A DNA stretch of 64,000 nucleotides from an uncultured Clostridia bacterium (GTDB lineage Bacteria > Bacillota > Clostridia > Oscillospirales > Acutalibacteraceae), in the NCBI GenBank assembly GCA_947589575.1, contig CANQBM010000001.1:396945-460944 (forward strand), in the 5' to 3' direction. Positions 1 through 9,901 of this stretch are shown here, one piece after another. The translations under genes were made by a program, and so were the position numbers. How positions within the stretch are numbered: position 1 is the stretch's first letter; each line of letters opens with the position of its first letter. The notes below the pieces were generated by a model, which saw only the letters and a list, made by a program, of their open reading frames with translations, did no database searches and had not been told where the DNA came from.

Positions 1-890
1 GTCTTGGTATTGAAATTGCAAAAGCGTTAAACGGTGAAATTATTTCTGCTGATTCAATGCAGGTTTATAAAAATATGCCGATTGCAACGGCCTGTCCCAC
101 TGCCGAAGAAAAAGAAACGGCTGTTCATCACCTTGTCGAATTTCTTGACTGTAATGAAAATTTTTCGGTTGCGGTGTGGTGTAATCTTGCAAGGAAGAAA
201 ATTGATGATATAGTAAGCCGAAAAAAAATCCCAATAATTGTGGGAGGAACAGGACTTTTTATAGACAGCCTTGTTGATAATATTATATTTGAGGATGTAG
301 AAGTTAATCACGAACTCAGAGATGAACTTATGAAAAGAGACCCCGATTCACTTTATAATGAACTTTTAAAAGTTGATTATGACTCGGCGCAGGGAATACA
401 CAAAAACAATAAAAAGCGTGTTGTCAGGGCTTTGGAACTTTACTACTCAGGTATAAGCAAGACCAGGCAGAATATAAATTCACGAAAGCGGGAATCCCCG
501 TATGACGTACTTTATTTTGTTATTGATTATGATAACCGGCAGTTTCTTTATGACAGGATTAACAGCAGAGTTGACAAAATGGTACGGCTCGGTTTGGAGC
601 AGGAGGCAAGGAAAGTATTAAATAACAGTACGGGGACTTGCGCTCAGGCAATAGGCCACAAGGAACTCCTGCCGTATATTAACGGAGAGTGTACGCTTGA
701 TACCGCGCTTGACAATCTTAAACAAAAAACACGTAATTATGCCAAACGTCAAATCACCTGGTTTAAAAAAAGAGAAAATGCGGTTGTACTTAAACCCGAT
801 GTTCTCGGCTATGATAAAATGGCGGAAACAGCGATTAATTATTGCGAGGATTTTATAAATGGAAAATTCCAAAAGGGAAAAAGTGAATAA
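1..890 (+). CDS. miaA: tRNA dimethylallyltransferase MiaA, 5' end outside window
   Basis: Transfers a dimethylallyl group to N6 of A37 in tRNAs that read codons starting with U. The frame is already open at the left edge (from base 3), and its first residues include the family motif EIISADSMQVYK, so the P-loop and true start lie upstream. VGGTGLFIDSLV and the C-terminal RNYAKRQITWFKKR segment are classic MiaA. The 3' end overlaps the next gene by 32 bases. An internal ATG at base 57 is a false start because the conserved motif precedes it. Identity is secure; only the truncation by the window edge is unusual. Confidence 0.96.
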   Translation, partial: LGIEIAKALNGEIISADSMQVYKNMPIATACPTAEEKETAVHHLVEFLDCNENFSVAVWCNLARKKIDDIVSRKKIPIIVGGTGLFIDSLVDNIIFEDVEVNHELRDELMKRDPDSLYNELLKVDYDSAQGIHKNNKKRVVRALELYYSGISKTRQNINSRKRESPYDVLYFVIDYDNRQFLYDRINSRVDKMVRLGLEQEARKVLNNSTGTCAQAIGHKELLPYINGECTLDTALDNLKQKTRNYAKRQITWFKKRENAVVLKPDVLGYDKMAETAINYCEDFINGKFQKGKSE

Positions 891-2124
891 AAATCCTAAA
901 AAAAAGAACGGCGATATTGCAGCGATTATAGTAGTTTTGTTAATTATTGCGGGATATGTTTTTTACGAGTGCTATACCGCAACACATGTTGATGTTGAAA
1001 CAATTACGGCGGTTACGTCAACCGTATATGAAACGGTTGAGGCAAAGGCGCTCGTTGTAAGGGATGAGCACACTGTAAGCGGTAGTTCCAACGGAGTTAT
1101 TGTGCCGAGCGTTCAGGACGGTGAAAAGGTTAAACTGGGCGGTAATGTGGCAATGATGTTTTCTTCGGAGGATAACGCAAAGGCGTATTCCTCTTCACTT
1201 GATTTGCACAGTCAGCTTGACTATTATCTTGAACTTGAAGGCAAATCTGCCGGTATGGCTACCGATATTGAAAGTATAGACAAGGATATACTCAGCGACG
1301 TTAATGATTATATCCGTACTGTGAACAGCAATTCTTTAAGCGGCCTTTCGGCATGCTCAAAGGATTTAAACGACAAACTGACAAGACGTCAGATGATTAT
1401 AGGCAAGAGTGTTGATTTTTCAAAGATTAAGTCCGACTTGCAGTCACAGATTAACAGTATCAATATTGATTCCTGCAAGCCTGCAGGCTATATCACCGCC
1501 GATGAGTCGGGAATCTTCTCGTCATATACAGACGGTTGTGAAGGTTTATTTGATTATGACACTATTAAAAAGACCGATGTAAAAACACTGCAAGGTTATA
1601 TTGAAAAGGCATCGGACCGGCAGAAATCAAATAACAGTTTTGGTAAGCTGGTTACAAGTTATGAGTGGTATTTTTGCTGCGTGGTTGACGCGGACAAGGT
1701 GAAAAATATCAGTAACGGAGACACGCTGAATGTTGCTCTTAAAGACAGCGATGAAGTGCTTAACTGTACTGTTGTCAGCGGCGCGGATACAAATTTGGGA
1801 GTAAAGGAAACCGTTTTGATTCTTCAGTGTTCTCAGATGAACAGCCAGATTATTTCTATGCGTCTTGAGGATATAGAAATCCGTTATGATGAGTATACAG
1901 GCTTTAAAGTGCCTGCGTCGGCAGTTCATGTTGATAAAGAAGGAAACAAATGCGTTTATGCGCTTATTTCAAATCAGGTAGCGGAGCGAAGGGGCGAAAT
2001 AATTTACTCTACAAAGGACTTTGTGATATTTAAAAACGACCCGGAGAACAGCAATTCTATCCGCTATTATGACAGGATTATTACGAAAGGAAAGGATTTG
2101 CACGATGGAAAGGTTTATAGTTGA
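859..2124 (+). CDS. HlyD-like single-pass membrane protein of the division operon
   Basis: 421 residues: a basic N-terminus (1-20), one membrane helix (about 23-42), then a long extracytoplasmic part. The region around residues 50-105 looks like the lipoyl/barrel-sandwich half of HlyD-type adaptors, and a second beta-rich part near 340-410 resembles the adaptor's other half. No ABC or RND partner is adjacent. The gene lies between miaA and yggS-sepF-divIVA, overlapping both flanking genes, a place where Clostridia often carry such a protein. That context suggests an envelope or septal role rather than efflux, which is inference. Function unknown. Confidence 0.75.
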   Translation: MENSKREKVNKNPKKKNGDIAAIIVVLLIIAGYVFYECYTATHVDVETITAVTSTVYETVEAKALVVRDEHTVSGSSNGVIVPSVQDGEKVKLGGNVAMMFSSEDNAKAYSSSLDLHSQLDYYLELEGKSAGMATDIESIDKDILSDVNDYIRTVNSNSLSGLSACSKDLNDKLTRRQMIIGKSVDFSKIKSDLQSQINSINIDSCKPAGYITADESGIFSSYTDGCEGLFDYDTIKKTDVKTLQGYIEKASDRQKSNNSFGKLVTSYEWYFCCVVDADKVKNISNGDTLNVALKDSDEVLNCTVVSGADTNLGVKETVLILQCSQMNSQIISMRLEDIEIRYDEYTGFKVPASAVHVDKEGNKCVYALISNQVAERRGEIIYSTKDFVIFKNDPENSNSIRYYDRIITKGKDLHDGKVYS

Positions 2125-2833
2125 CGAAGCGAGAATGAAGGCGGTTGAGGATAACTATAAGGCTGTTAAGTCAAGGATTGAGGAATCTGCAATAAAGGCG
2201 GGAAGAAATCCAAATGATGTAAGGCTTATGGCGGTTACCAAAACTGTTGAGAGCGTGTATATTAACAGAGCAATAAAGCTTGGCGCTGATTTAATCGGCG
2301 AAAACAGAGTTCAGGAATATCTCGGCAAGAAGGATGAACTGAACCTTAACGGCGTTGAAAAGCACCTTATAGGTCATCTGCAAACAAATAAAGTAAGGCA
2401 GATAGTCGGCGAGGTTGATATGATTGAATCGGTTGATTCTGTTAAACTTGCCAAGGAAATCAGCCGGGTATCTGTAAATAAGGGATTGATAACCAATGCG
2501 CTTGTCGAGGTCAATGTCGGCAGAGAGGAGTCAAAGAGCGGTATTTATACGGAACAGCTTGAGGAACTGCTTTATGAAATATCACAAATGGACAATATAA
2601 AAATCAAGGGACTTATGACCATTCCTCCGATTTGTGATACAGAAAAAGAGATTAATGAATATTTCAGCACAATGTATCAATCTTTCATTGACATTAAGAG
2701 TAAAAATATAGATAATATAGATATGAATATTTTGTCAATGGGAATGAGCGGCGATTTTGAGGCTGCCGTTTCCAACGGCTCAAATATAGTCCGTGTTGGC
2801 TCTGCCATTTTCGGCGCGAGAAAGTATTTTTAA
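2105..2833 (+). CDS. yggS: YggS/YlmE family PLP homeostasis protein
   Basis: 242 residues with the alanine-racemase-like TIM barrel of the YggS family. The PLP lysine lies in the motif LMAVTKTV. GENRVQEYLGK, HLIGHLQTNK and the phosphate-binding end MGMSGDFEAAV...NIVRVGSAIFG are all present. These proteins buffer pyridoxal phosphate in the cytoplasm and have no known catalytic reaction. I chose ATG 2105 because a GGAAAGG site precedes it and the protein start then matches the family; a longer frame from 2069 lacks support. It overlaps the preceding gene by 20 bases and is followed at 12 bases by sepF. Confidence 0.95.
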   Translation: MERFIVDEARMKAVEDNYKAVKSRIEESAIKAGRNPNDVRLMAVTKTVESVYINRAIKLGADLIGENRVQEYLGKKDELNLNGVEKHLIGHLQTNKVRQIVGEVDMIESVDSVKLAKEISRVSVNKGLITNALVEVNVGREESKSGIYTEQLEELLYEISQMDNIKIKGLMTIPPICDTEKEINEYFSTMYQSFIDIKSKNIDNIDMNILSMGMSGDFEAAVSNGSNIVRVGSAIFGARKYF

Positions 2834-2845
2834 GGAGAGGCGAAT

Positions 2846-3352
2846 ATGGGATTTTTAGATAAAATTAAGGATATTGTTACAGATAATGATGATGACGATT
2901 TTGACGATTTTTATGATAATGACAGCAACGGCAGTTCCTTTGGTATTGCCCCTCCGAAAGAGCGGACGGGCAGACGTGAAAGAGCATATGACAGGTCGGA
3001 AAAAGAGGAGCGTTTTACAGAGCGTCCCCGTATACGCCGCCACGACAGCGACAAGGTAGTCAATATTCACACCACAACACAGCTTCAGGTGGTACTTGTA
3101 AAGCCTGAACACTTTGAGGAGGCTGCGTCAATCGCCGATAATCTAAACGCAAAGAGAACGGTTGTGCTGAACCTTGAAAGCACAAATCGCGACATTGCCC
3201 GCAGATTACTTGACTTTTTGAGCGGTGTAGCTTATGCAAGTAACGGTCAGATAAAAAGAGTAGCAAACAGCACATATATAATAACTCCCTATAATGTTGA
3301 CGTTATGGGCGATTTGATTGATGAACTTGAAAATAACGGAATGTTTATGTAA
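2846..3352 (+). CDS. sepF: Cell division protein SepF
   Basis: 168 residues. The N-terminal MGFLDKIKDIV is the amphipathic membrane-binding helix of SepF. It is followed by a very acidic, then basic, disordered linker (about 12-70) and the SepF domain (about 75-160) with the VVLVKPEHFEEA...VVLNLESTNRDIARRLLDFLSG core. SepF bundles and tethers FtsZ at the division site. A GGAGAGG site precedes ATG 2846. Position between yggS and divIVA is the standard Firmicutes arrangement. Confidence 0.95.
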   Translation: MGFLDKIKDIVTDNDDDDFDDFYDNDSNGSSFGIAPPKERTGRRERAYDRSEKEERFTERPRIRRHDSDKVVNIHTTTQLQVVLVKPEHFEEAASIADNLNAKRTVVLNLESTNRDIARRLLDFLSGVAYASNGQIKRVANSTYIITPYNVDVMGDLIDELENNGMFM

Positions 3353-3394
3353 TTAATTTAATTAAGTGATGAAAAATAATGCGGAGGGAAAAAT

Positions 3395-4648
3395 ATGATT
3401 ACACCAAATCAAATCAGGGAAAAAAAGATTTCAACAGTTGAAAACGGCGGCTATGACAGAGATGAGGTTAATGAACTTCTGCTCGAAATCATAGAATCAT
3501 ATGAGGCTGTAATTGATGAAAACAAGGAACTTTATCGCAAGATGGAGGTTCTCGCAAACCGTATTGAAGAATACAGAGCCGATGAGGACTCAATAAAAAC
3601 CGCGCTTATAACAGCGCAGAAAATGGCAACCCAGGTAACACGTGAGGCAAAGGAAAAAGCAGAGCAGTCTCTCGCGGATTCTGCCGCTTCCGCGCATAAG
3701 ACTGTAGTTGACGCGCAGGAAAAGGCAGAGAATATTATCAGCGAGGCAAGAGAGTATGTAGCAGGTCTTACAAAGGAGAAAGCGGAGGCTGCCGATGAAA
3801 TAATTTCTGAGGCGAGAAAGAAGGCAAATGAGGCTATTGACAGCGCAAAGGTTGTAGCTGATAACGCGCTTTTGCAGGCAAAAAAACTTGCGGGTGAAAT
3901 CGTTAATAAGGCAAAGCAGGAAAAGGACTATCATTCTGAAATTGTAACGAAACTCAAGAACGAGTCAAAGACTTTCAGAACAACTCTTGTAGACCTTTAC
4001 GAAACACAGCTTGATAAACTCAAAAATTTGGCTCGTATTCCCGAAAGTAATGAAGAAGAGAGCGGGAATATTGAAGAGATAGAAAAAGAACTTGACACAT
4101 TAATGTCGGCTATTACCGATGTTATAGGCGACAAAGCTGAAACAGAAGAAATCAAAGAGAAAATTACCGAACAGGAAAGCGCCGGCAGCTCTGACGTAAC
4201 GGATGATGAAGAAACAGAAGTGATTGAGGAGTTTGATGAATCTCAAGAGGAAATTCAGAACTTGGGGGAAAGCGATGATACGCAATCAGAAAAAACAGAG
4301 CTTGAAGATGAAATTGACGAGGTAGACGAAATTATTGATGAGATTGAATCAGTTAATACATATGAGCCGGCTCAGGAGAACACCGACGAATCTCCTACCG
4401 AAGAAGAGGTTTCAAGCGCTCTTGATGCTTTTACAACTGATGAAATTACACCTATTGATGAGAGTGTAAAAACAATTCCCGTAATTGAGGATGAGTCCGA
4501 TATGGAGGGCTCAATGCCTTTTGAAAGCTTTTTTAATATAAAAAAAGAAACCGAAAGAACTAATGAGACCATCTCTTTAATTCCGCCTGATGATGAAGAC
4601 GAAGGCGACGGCTCAAAATTTAAAGGCTTTTTTAAAAAGAAAAAATAA
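3395..4648 (+). CDS. divIVA: DivIVA-family protein with long acidic tail
   Basis: 417 residues. Residues 1-60 hold the DivIVA membrane-binding and dimer segment (MITPNQIREKKIST...GYDRDEVNELL). Residues 60-215 are an alanine/glutamate/lysine-rich coiled coil. Residues 220-417 form an unusually long acidic tail that ends in two short aromatic/basic motifs, PFESFFNIKKE and KFKGFFKKKK. The family marks curved membrane at septa and poles and recruits division or envelope proteins. Typical DivIVA is nearer 160-250 residues, so the tail is an extension. GGAGGG precedes ATG 3395. Confidence 0.92.
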   Translation: MITPNQIREKKISTVENGGYDRDEVNELLLEIIESYEAVIDENKELYRKMEVLANRIEEYRADEDSIKTALITAQKMATQVTREAKEKAEQSLADSAASAHKTVVDAQEKAENIISEAREYVAGLTKEKAEAADEIISEARKKANEAIDSAKVVADNALLQAKKLAGEIVNKAKQEKDYHSEIVTKLKNESKTFRTTLVDLYETQLDKLKNLARIPESNEEESGNIEEIEKELDTLMSAITDVIGDKAETEEIKEKITEQESAGSSDVTDDEETEVIEEFDESQEEIQNLGESDDTQSEKTELEDEIDEVDEIIDEIESVNTYEPAQENTDESPTEEEVSSALDAFTTDEITPIDESVKTIPVIEDESDMEGSMPFESFFNIKKETERTNETISLIPPDDEDEGDGSKFKGFFKKKK

Positions 4649-4718
4649 TCTAAAGCCGGCAAAGGAAGATTAAGCTATAATAATTTTCTTTTGCCTGCGT
4701 ATTTAAGGAGCAGATGTA

Positions 4719-7511
4719 ATGGATTATAATCAGACACTGAATTTACCAAAAACCGAATTTCCCATGCGTGCGGGACTTCCGACAAGAGAACCTGAATTTC
4801 TTGCCCGATGGGAGAAAAATGACCAGTACAGAAGGCTTATGAAACACAATGAGGGCAAGCCTTTATTCGTGCTTCATGACGGACCTCCGTATGCAAACGG
4901 TGATGTCCATATCGGTCACGCGCTTAATAAGACGCTTAAAGATTTTATTGTAAGATATAAAAATATGACGGGCTTTCAGTCCCCGTTCGTACCCGGTTGG
5001 GATACGCACGGACTTCCGACGGAGCTTGCCGCAAGAAAAAAGGCAGGCATTACGGCTGAAAGCAATATTTCCGATTTGCAACTGAGAAAAATATGCCGTG
5101 ACACAGCCTTAAGCTATGTTGACCTTCAGCGCGAATCATTTAAAAGACTCGGTGTTATAGCGGAGTGGGATAATCCATATATCACTTTAAACAAGGAGTT
5201 TGAAGAGGAGCAGATAAAAGTATTTGCGACTATGGCGTCAAAGGGCTATATATACAAGGGATTAAAGCCTGTTTACTGGTGCGCAGATTGTAATACTGCT
5301 CTTGCCGAGGCGGAAATTGAATATGCCGAAGATCCCTGTCATTCAATTTATGTTAAATTTAATGTAACGGATGATTTGGGCAAACTCACTGCAATGGGTG
5401 CGGATTTGTCAAAAACATATTTTGTTATCTGGACAACAACAACCTGGACGCTTCCCGCTAATGTTGCAATATGCGTAGGGCCTAATTACGAATATTCATT
5501 GATTAAAGCAGGAGATGAATACTATGTAATGGCAACGGATCTTGCACCTGCCGCTATGGAGGCAAAGGGCGTTGACGATTACGAAACGGTAGGTATTATA
5601 AAAGGCAGTGAGCTTGAGTATATGAAAACTCAGCATCCTTTTATTGACCGTACCTCTCTTGTTATTGTCGGTGACCATGTTACTCTTGAAAGCGGTACGG
5701 GCTGTGTTCATACAGCTCCCGGTCATGGTGTTGACGACTTTATTGTTTGTAAAAATTATCCTGAAATTCCGATAATTGTGCCTGTTGATGCAAAGGGCAG
5801 GCTCACCGATGAAGCAGGACAGTTTGCAGGTCTTTCCACAGAAGAAGCAAATAAACCTATAGCGCTTCATCTTGAAAAAATAGGCGCGCTTTTTGCTCTT
5901 AAGAAAATTGAACACCAGTATCCTCACTGCTGGCGGTGCCATAAACCCGTTATATTCCGTGCAACAAGCCAGTGGTTCTGTTCGGTTGATGATTTTAAGG
6001 ATAAAGCTGTTGAGGCTGCGGAGGATGTTAAGTGGTACCCTGAGTGGGGCAAGGACAGACTTCAGTCAATGATTCAGGAAAGAGCCGACTGGTGTATCTC
6101 GCGTCAGAGAAAATGGGGTGTGCCGATTCCAGTTGTATATTGCCGGGATTGCGGCAAAGAAATCATTGACAATGATGTTATGATGAAGATTTCCGAAGTA
6201 TTCGGCAAAGAAGGCTCGGACTCTTGGTATGCCCACGATACAGAGTATTTTCTTCCCGAAGGCTTTAAGTGCCCTCATTGCGGCAGCGCAAATGGTTTTG
6301 ATAAAGAAAAGGATATTATGGACGTATGGTTTGACTCTGGTTCGTCACATGCTGCTGTTTGCAAAAACAGACCATACTTAAAGTATCCCGCCGATGTTTA
6401 TCTTGAGGGTGCAGACCAGTACAGAGGCTGGTTCCAGTCATCACTTCTGACCGCTGTTGCAGGCGGCAAGAGAGCCCCTTATGAGCAGATTATTACTCAC
6501 GGCTGGACGGTTGACGGCGATGGCAGAAAGATGTCAAAGTCACTTGGCAACGGCATTGCCCCTCAGGAAATCATAGCCCAGTACGGCGCAGATATTCTTC
6601 GTCTGTGGGTTGCAAGCGCGGATTACCATGCCGATATTCGTATCAGCAAGGAAATATTAAAGCAGATTTCAGATAATTACAGAAAGCTCAGAAATACTGC
6701 GAGATACTGTCTTGGAAATCTTTATGACTTTGATCCCGACAAGGATTTGGTTGATAACGATAAGCTTGAAGAGCTTGATAAGTACGCTCTTATGAAGCTT
6801 GATGAGGTTATTGAGATTTCACGCAAAGGCTACGAGGAGTACGATTATCATACAACAGCTCACGCTATTCACAATTTCTGTGTAGTTGATATGAGCAATT
6901 TCTACTTTGATGTGCTCAAGGACAGACTTTATACATCTGCTCCCGCAAGCGCAACAAGGCGCGCGGCTCAGACCGTTCTTTATAAGGTGCTTGACGCGCT
7001 CACGCTTTTGCTTACTCCTATTCTTGCATATACTGCTGACGAAATCTGGCTTGCAATGCCTCACGACAACAGCAGAAATGCCGAATCACCTCTTCTTAAC
7101 GATATTCCTACTGCGGATTATATTGAAACGGACGACGCATTTATTGCAAAATGGGATAAAATCCATTCTGTAAGAGTTGATGTTCAGAAAGCTCTTGAGC
7201 TTGCAAGAAATGAAAAAATCATAGGAAAACCGCTTGAGGCAAAGGTTACTCTTTACGCTGACGGCGAGCTTTATGATTTCTTAAAATCTGTTGAGGCTGA
7301 CCTCCCCGAAATATTCATTACCTCAGCCGTTACTGTTGAAAACGGTGAAGGAGAGGTTAAGGGTGAGATTGAGGGACTCTCGGTTTCAGTATCCAAGGCA
7401 GACGGAGAAAAGTGTGAACGCTGCTGGAAATATTCAGACACTGTCGGAAGAAGCAGTGAACATCCTGCGCTTTGTTCACATTGTGCAGAGGTAATGAAAG
7501 AAATTTGCTGA
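4719..7511 (+). CDS. ileS: Isoleucyl-tRNA synthetase
   Basis: 930 residues, full length for a class I bacterial IleRS. The HIGH signature is at residues 64-67, the KMSKS loop at 604-608, and WCADC plus CPHCG zinc-type pairs lie in the body. The C-terminal zinc finger begins at C899 (CERCW...CSHC). The editing (CP1) domain, including TTTTWTLPANVAI, is intact. AAGGAG precedes ATG 4719. No T-box leader is visible in the 70-base gap after divIVA, which holds only a short stem (4658-4667 with 4686-4695) lacking a T-run, so the gene is probably transcribed with the division genes. Confidence 0.98.
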   Translation: MDYNQTLNLPKTEFPMRAGLPTREPEFLARWEKNDQYRRLMKHNEGKPLFVLHDGPPYANGDVHIGHALNKTLKDFIVRYKNMTGFQSPFVPGWDTHGLPTELAARKKAGITAESNISDLQLRKICRDTALSYVDLQRESFKRLGVIAEWDNPYITLNKEFEEEQIKVFATMASKGYIYKGLKPVYWCADCNTALAEAEIEYAEDPCHSIYVKFNVTDDLGKLTAMGADLSKTYFVIWTTTTWTLPANVAICVGPNYEYSLIKAGDEYYVMATDLAPAAMEAKGVDDYETVGIIKGSELEYMKTQHPFIDRTSLVIVGDHVTLESGTGCVHTAPGHGVDDFIVCKNYPEIPIIVPVDAKGRLTDEAGQFAGLSTEEANKPIALHLEKIGALFALKKIEHQYPHCWRCHKPVIFRATSQWFCSVDDFKDKAVEAAEDVKWYPEWGKDRLQSMIQERADWCISRQRKWGVPIPVVYCRDCGKEIIDNDVMMKISEVFGKEGSDSWYAHDTEYFLPEGFKCPHCGSANGFDKEKDIMDVWFDSGSSHAAVCKNRPYLKYPADVYLEGADQYRGWFQSSLLTAVAGGKRAPYEQIITHGWTVDGDGRKMSKSLGNGIAPQEIIAQYGADILRLWVASADYHADIRISKEILKQISDNYRKLRNTARYCLGNLYDFDPDKDLVDNDKLEELDKYALMKLDEVIEISRKGYEEYDYHTTAHAIHNFCVVDMSNFYFDVLKDRLYTSAPASATRRAAQTVLYKVLDALTLLLTPILAYTADEIWLAMPHDNSRNAESPLLNDIPTADYIETDDAFIAKWDKIHSVRVDVQKALELARNEKIIGKPLEAKVTLYADGELYDFLKSVEADLPEIFITSAVTVENGEGEVKGEIEGLSVSVSKADGEKCERCWKYSDTVGRSSEHPALCSHCAEVMKEIC

Positions 7512-7529
7512 TATAACAGAATATAATAA

Positions 7530-7557
7530 GGCACACGGCTTAAAACAGCTGTGTGCC
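7530..7557 (+). terminator. Stem-loop after ileS
   Basis: An 11-bp stem (7530-7540 with 7547-7557, one G-T pair) with a 6-base loop follows the ileS stop. The following T-run is weak (ATAATTTTG), so it may attenuate rather than fully stop transcription into lspA. Confidence 0.6.
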
Positions 7558-7607
7558 TACAATAATTTTGTATTGACCCGATAGCAGTCTTAAAGGGAGG
7601 CGCTTTG

Positions 7608-8090
7608 TTGAAATTTAAAAGTAAAAATTTATGGGCAGTTGTGATGATTATACTTATTATTGCATTTGACCGTTTGACTAAATATTTAGCAAAAGCAGCG
7701 CTTTATCCCGATAAGGCAGAGAATTTTATCAAAGGCTTTGTTGAATTCAGGTATGCTGAAAATACAGGTGTTGCCTTTTCGCTTTTCAGCGGCGGAAGAT
7801 GGTTTTTTATTGTTTTAACGGCGGCGGTTGCCGTGGGTATTCTTGTTTATATGTTTACTAAGGCTGAGAAAAATATTTGGCTTTTCTGGTCTTTGGGTGT
7901 GATTTTTTCGGGTGCAGTCGGTAATCTTATTGACAGAATTTTTCTTGGGTATGTTATTGATTTTATCAATCCTACATTTGTCAATTTTGCGGTGTTTAAT
8001 ATTGCGGACTGCGCTGTAACGCTCGGCGCAATCAGCCTGATAGCCTGCCTTTTCTTTGGTATGTTAAAAAAGGAGAACAGGAATGAGTGA
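7608..8090 (+). CDS. lspA: Lipoprotein signal peptidase
   Basis: About 160 residues with four membrane helices. Cleaves the signal peptide of prolipoproteins after lipidation of the +1 cysteine. The conserved blocks AENTGVAFSLF, GNLIDR and FAVFNIADCAV carry the two catalytic aspartates. Two adjacent TTG codons (7605, 7608) are possible starts; 7608 has the better distance from the GGGAGG site ending at 7600. Overlaps rluD by 8 bases. Three lipoproteins with phenylalanine at -3 of the lipobox occur in this window and are likely substrates. Confidence 0.96.
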   Translation: MKFKSKNLWAVVMIILIIAFDRLTKYLAKAALYPDKAENFIKGFVEFRYAENTGVAFSLFSGGRWFFIVLTAAVAVGILVYMFTKAEKNIWLFWSLGVIFSGAVGNLIDRIFLGYVIDFINPTFVNFAVFNIADCAVTLGAISLIACLFFGMLKKENRNE

Positions 8091-9021
8091 AACTATAGTT
8101 TTATCCGTTGATGAGGACAAAGCAGGTGAAAGAATTGATAAATTTCTGAGCGACAGCATTGAAGATTTTACGCGAAGCAAAGCGGTCAGGCTTATTTCGG
8201 AAGAAAATGTGACAGTCAATTCATCATTAGTTTCCAAAAATTATAAATGTAAATTAAATGACAGTATAACCGTTCTTATTCCCGATGCGGTTGAGCTTGA
8301 CGTAAAGGCGGAAAATATTCCTCTTGATATAGTGTATGAGGATAGTGATTTGCTCGTTGTCAATAAACCGAAAGGTATGGTTGTTCACCCCGCGGCGGGT
8401 AATTACAGCGGCACGCTTGTAAACGCGCTTCTTTATCACTGCAAGGACAGCCTGAGCGGTATCAACGGCGTTATCCGTCCCGGAATAGTACACAGAATTG
8501 ATAAGGACACATCAGGGCTTTTGATAGTTGCAAAAAATGATACGGCGCACTTGAATCTCGCAAAACAGATTAAAGAACATTCCTTTCACCGTGCATACCA
8601 GGCGGTATGCTATGGGAATATAAAAGAGGACACGGGTACAATTCATCAGCCTGTCGGACGTCACCCTAAGGACAGAAAAAAGATGGCTGTAACAGATAAA
8701 AATTCAAAGGACGCCGTAACACACTTTGAAGTGATTGAAAGATTCGGCGGTTTTACGCATATACGCTGTGTCCTCGAAACCGGAAGGACTCACCAGATAA
8801 GAGTTCATATGTCATATATCGGTCATCCGCTTGCGGGGGACAGCGTTTACGGTCCGGGCAAGGTTATTAAAAGTCTTAACGGCCAGTGCCTGCACGCAGG
8901 TGAGATTGGTTTTGTCCATCCGAGGACGCAGGAATATATGCGGTTCACATCTGAATTGCCTGATTATTTTACACAGTTTATAAATAAAATTAAAAAAGAA
9001 AATCAGTATAGGAGAATATAA
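8083..9021 (+). CDS. rluD: RluA/RluD family pseudouridine synthase
   Basis: 312 residues. An N-terminal S4 RNA-binding domain (about 14-75) is followed by the catalytic domain. The signature GIVHRIDKDTSGLLI contains the catalytic aspartate, and TGRTHQIRVH is the second family block. Makes pseudouridine in large-subunit rRNA. The lspA-rluD pair is conserved in Firmicutes, here with an 8-base overlap, and the next gene starts on the stop codon (TAATG). The exact RNA target (RluD-like versus another RluA-family member) cannot be settled from sequence reading. Confidence 0.93.
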   Translation: MSETIVLSVDEDKAGERIDKFLSDSIEDFTRSKAVRLISEENVTVNSSLVSKNYKCKLNDSITVLIPDAVELDVKAENIPLDIVYEDSDLLVVNKPKGMVVHPAAGNYSGTLVNALLYHCKDSLSGINGVIRPGIVHRIDKDTSGLLIVAKNDTAHLNLAKQIKEHSFHRAYQAVCYGNIKEDTGTIHQPVGRHPKDRKKMAVTDKNSKDAVTHFEVIERFGGFTHIRCVLETGRTHQIRVHMSYIGHPLAGDSVYGPGKVIKSLNGQCLHAGEIGFVHPRTQEYMRFTSELPDYFTQFINKIKKENQYRRI

Positions 9022-9884
9022 TGAGTAAAACCTTTGAAAATTGGCTCGTTGTTTCCGACATTGACGGAACGCTCAACAATAAGCTGAGGAGACTGCCTAA
9101 GAGAAATTATGACGCAATAAAAAAATTTACTGATTTGGGCGGTAATTTCACTCTCGCTTCAGGCAGGCTTCAGTCAAGCCTTGAAAGAAATTATAATCGT
9201 ATAACGCCTAATCAGCCTGCAGTTGTTTTGAACGGCGCGGGACTATATGATTATAATAAGAGGGAAATGCTCTGGAGAAATACTATAGGCGTAAAGGGTC
9301 AGGACTTTGTACGCCGGATTGCAAAGGAATTTAATGATATTTTCAAAAGCGTTGATATAGGCGTTTATTTTGACGATTATGTTTATGTTGTCAAAAGAGG
9401 ACTTTTTTCGCAGGTAACGATGTACTTTGACAAGGCAAACCACGAGTGCGTAAAATCAATCGACGATGTTCCTACGCAAGGCTGGATGAAGGTAATATTC
9501 TGGTCTAATCCCGTTACGATTAACCGCCTGAGAGAAGTTATCAACAGATTACCTAATCCCGACGCTAATTTTATGGAGTCATCTCTGTGGAGTATGGAAA
9601 TGCTGCAAAAGGATACGCATAAGGGCGTTGGAATTATGAAACTTGCCGATATGCTTAAAATTGAAAAAAGTCACGTTGCGGCAATCGGTGATTATTATAA
9701 CGATTGGGATATGCTTAAAACAGTAGGTCTGCCGGCCTGCGCAGGCCAGGCTCCGTCTGCAATACATAAAATATGCAAGTTTGAGGCTTGCCATTGCAAC
9801 AAGGGCTGTGTTGCGGACCTGCTTGAATACATAATGTCCGGAAGGGCTGAGGAAGATATGGCAAAAGAAATTTTGCCGAAATAA
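9021..9884 (+). CDS. Cof-type HAD hydrolase
   Basis: 287 residues. Motif I is [10 protein letters not shown] near residue 13, motif III is the lysine in [10 protein letters not shown], and motif IV is [11 protein letters not shown]. The cap between about 80 and 190 is the C2b type of the Cof subfamily. These cytoplasmic phosphatases act on sugar phosphates or flavin-type phosphomonoesters; the substrate is not predictable. Translationally linked to rluD by a TAATG overlap. Confidence 0.9.
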   Translation: MSKTFENWLVVSDIDGTLNNKLRRLPKRNYDAIKKFTDLGGNFTLASGRLQSSLERNYNRITPNQPAVVLNGAGLYDYNKREMLWRNTIGVKGQDFVRRIAKEFNDIFKSVDIGVYFDDYVYVVKRGLFSQVTMYFDKANHECVKSIDDVPTQGWMKVIFWSNPVTINRLREVINRLPNPDANFMESSLWSMEMLQKDTHKGVGIMKLADMLKIEKSHVAAIGDYYNDWDMLKTVGLPACAGQAPSAIHKICKFEACHCNKGCVADLLEYIMSGRAEEDMAKEILPK

Positions 9885-9901
9885 TTAAAAGGGGTAAAAT
9901 T

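Noticed and set aside
4649..4718. T-box leader before ileS
   Set aside because: Only 70 bases and one short stem without a T-run; no specifier loop or AGGGTGGNACCGCG-like box.
5496..5942. A 148-codon minus-strand frame inside ileS
   Set aside because: Shadow of a conserved synthetase; no start signals.
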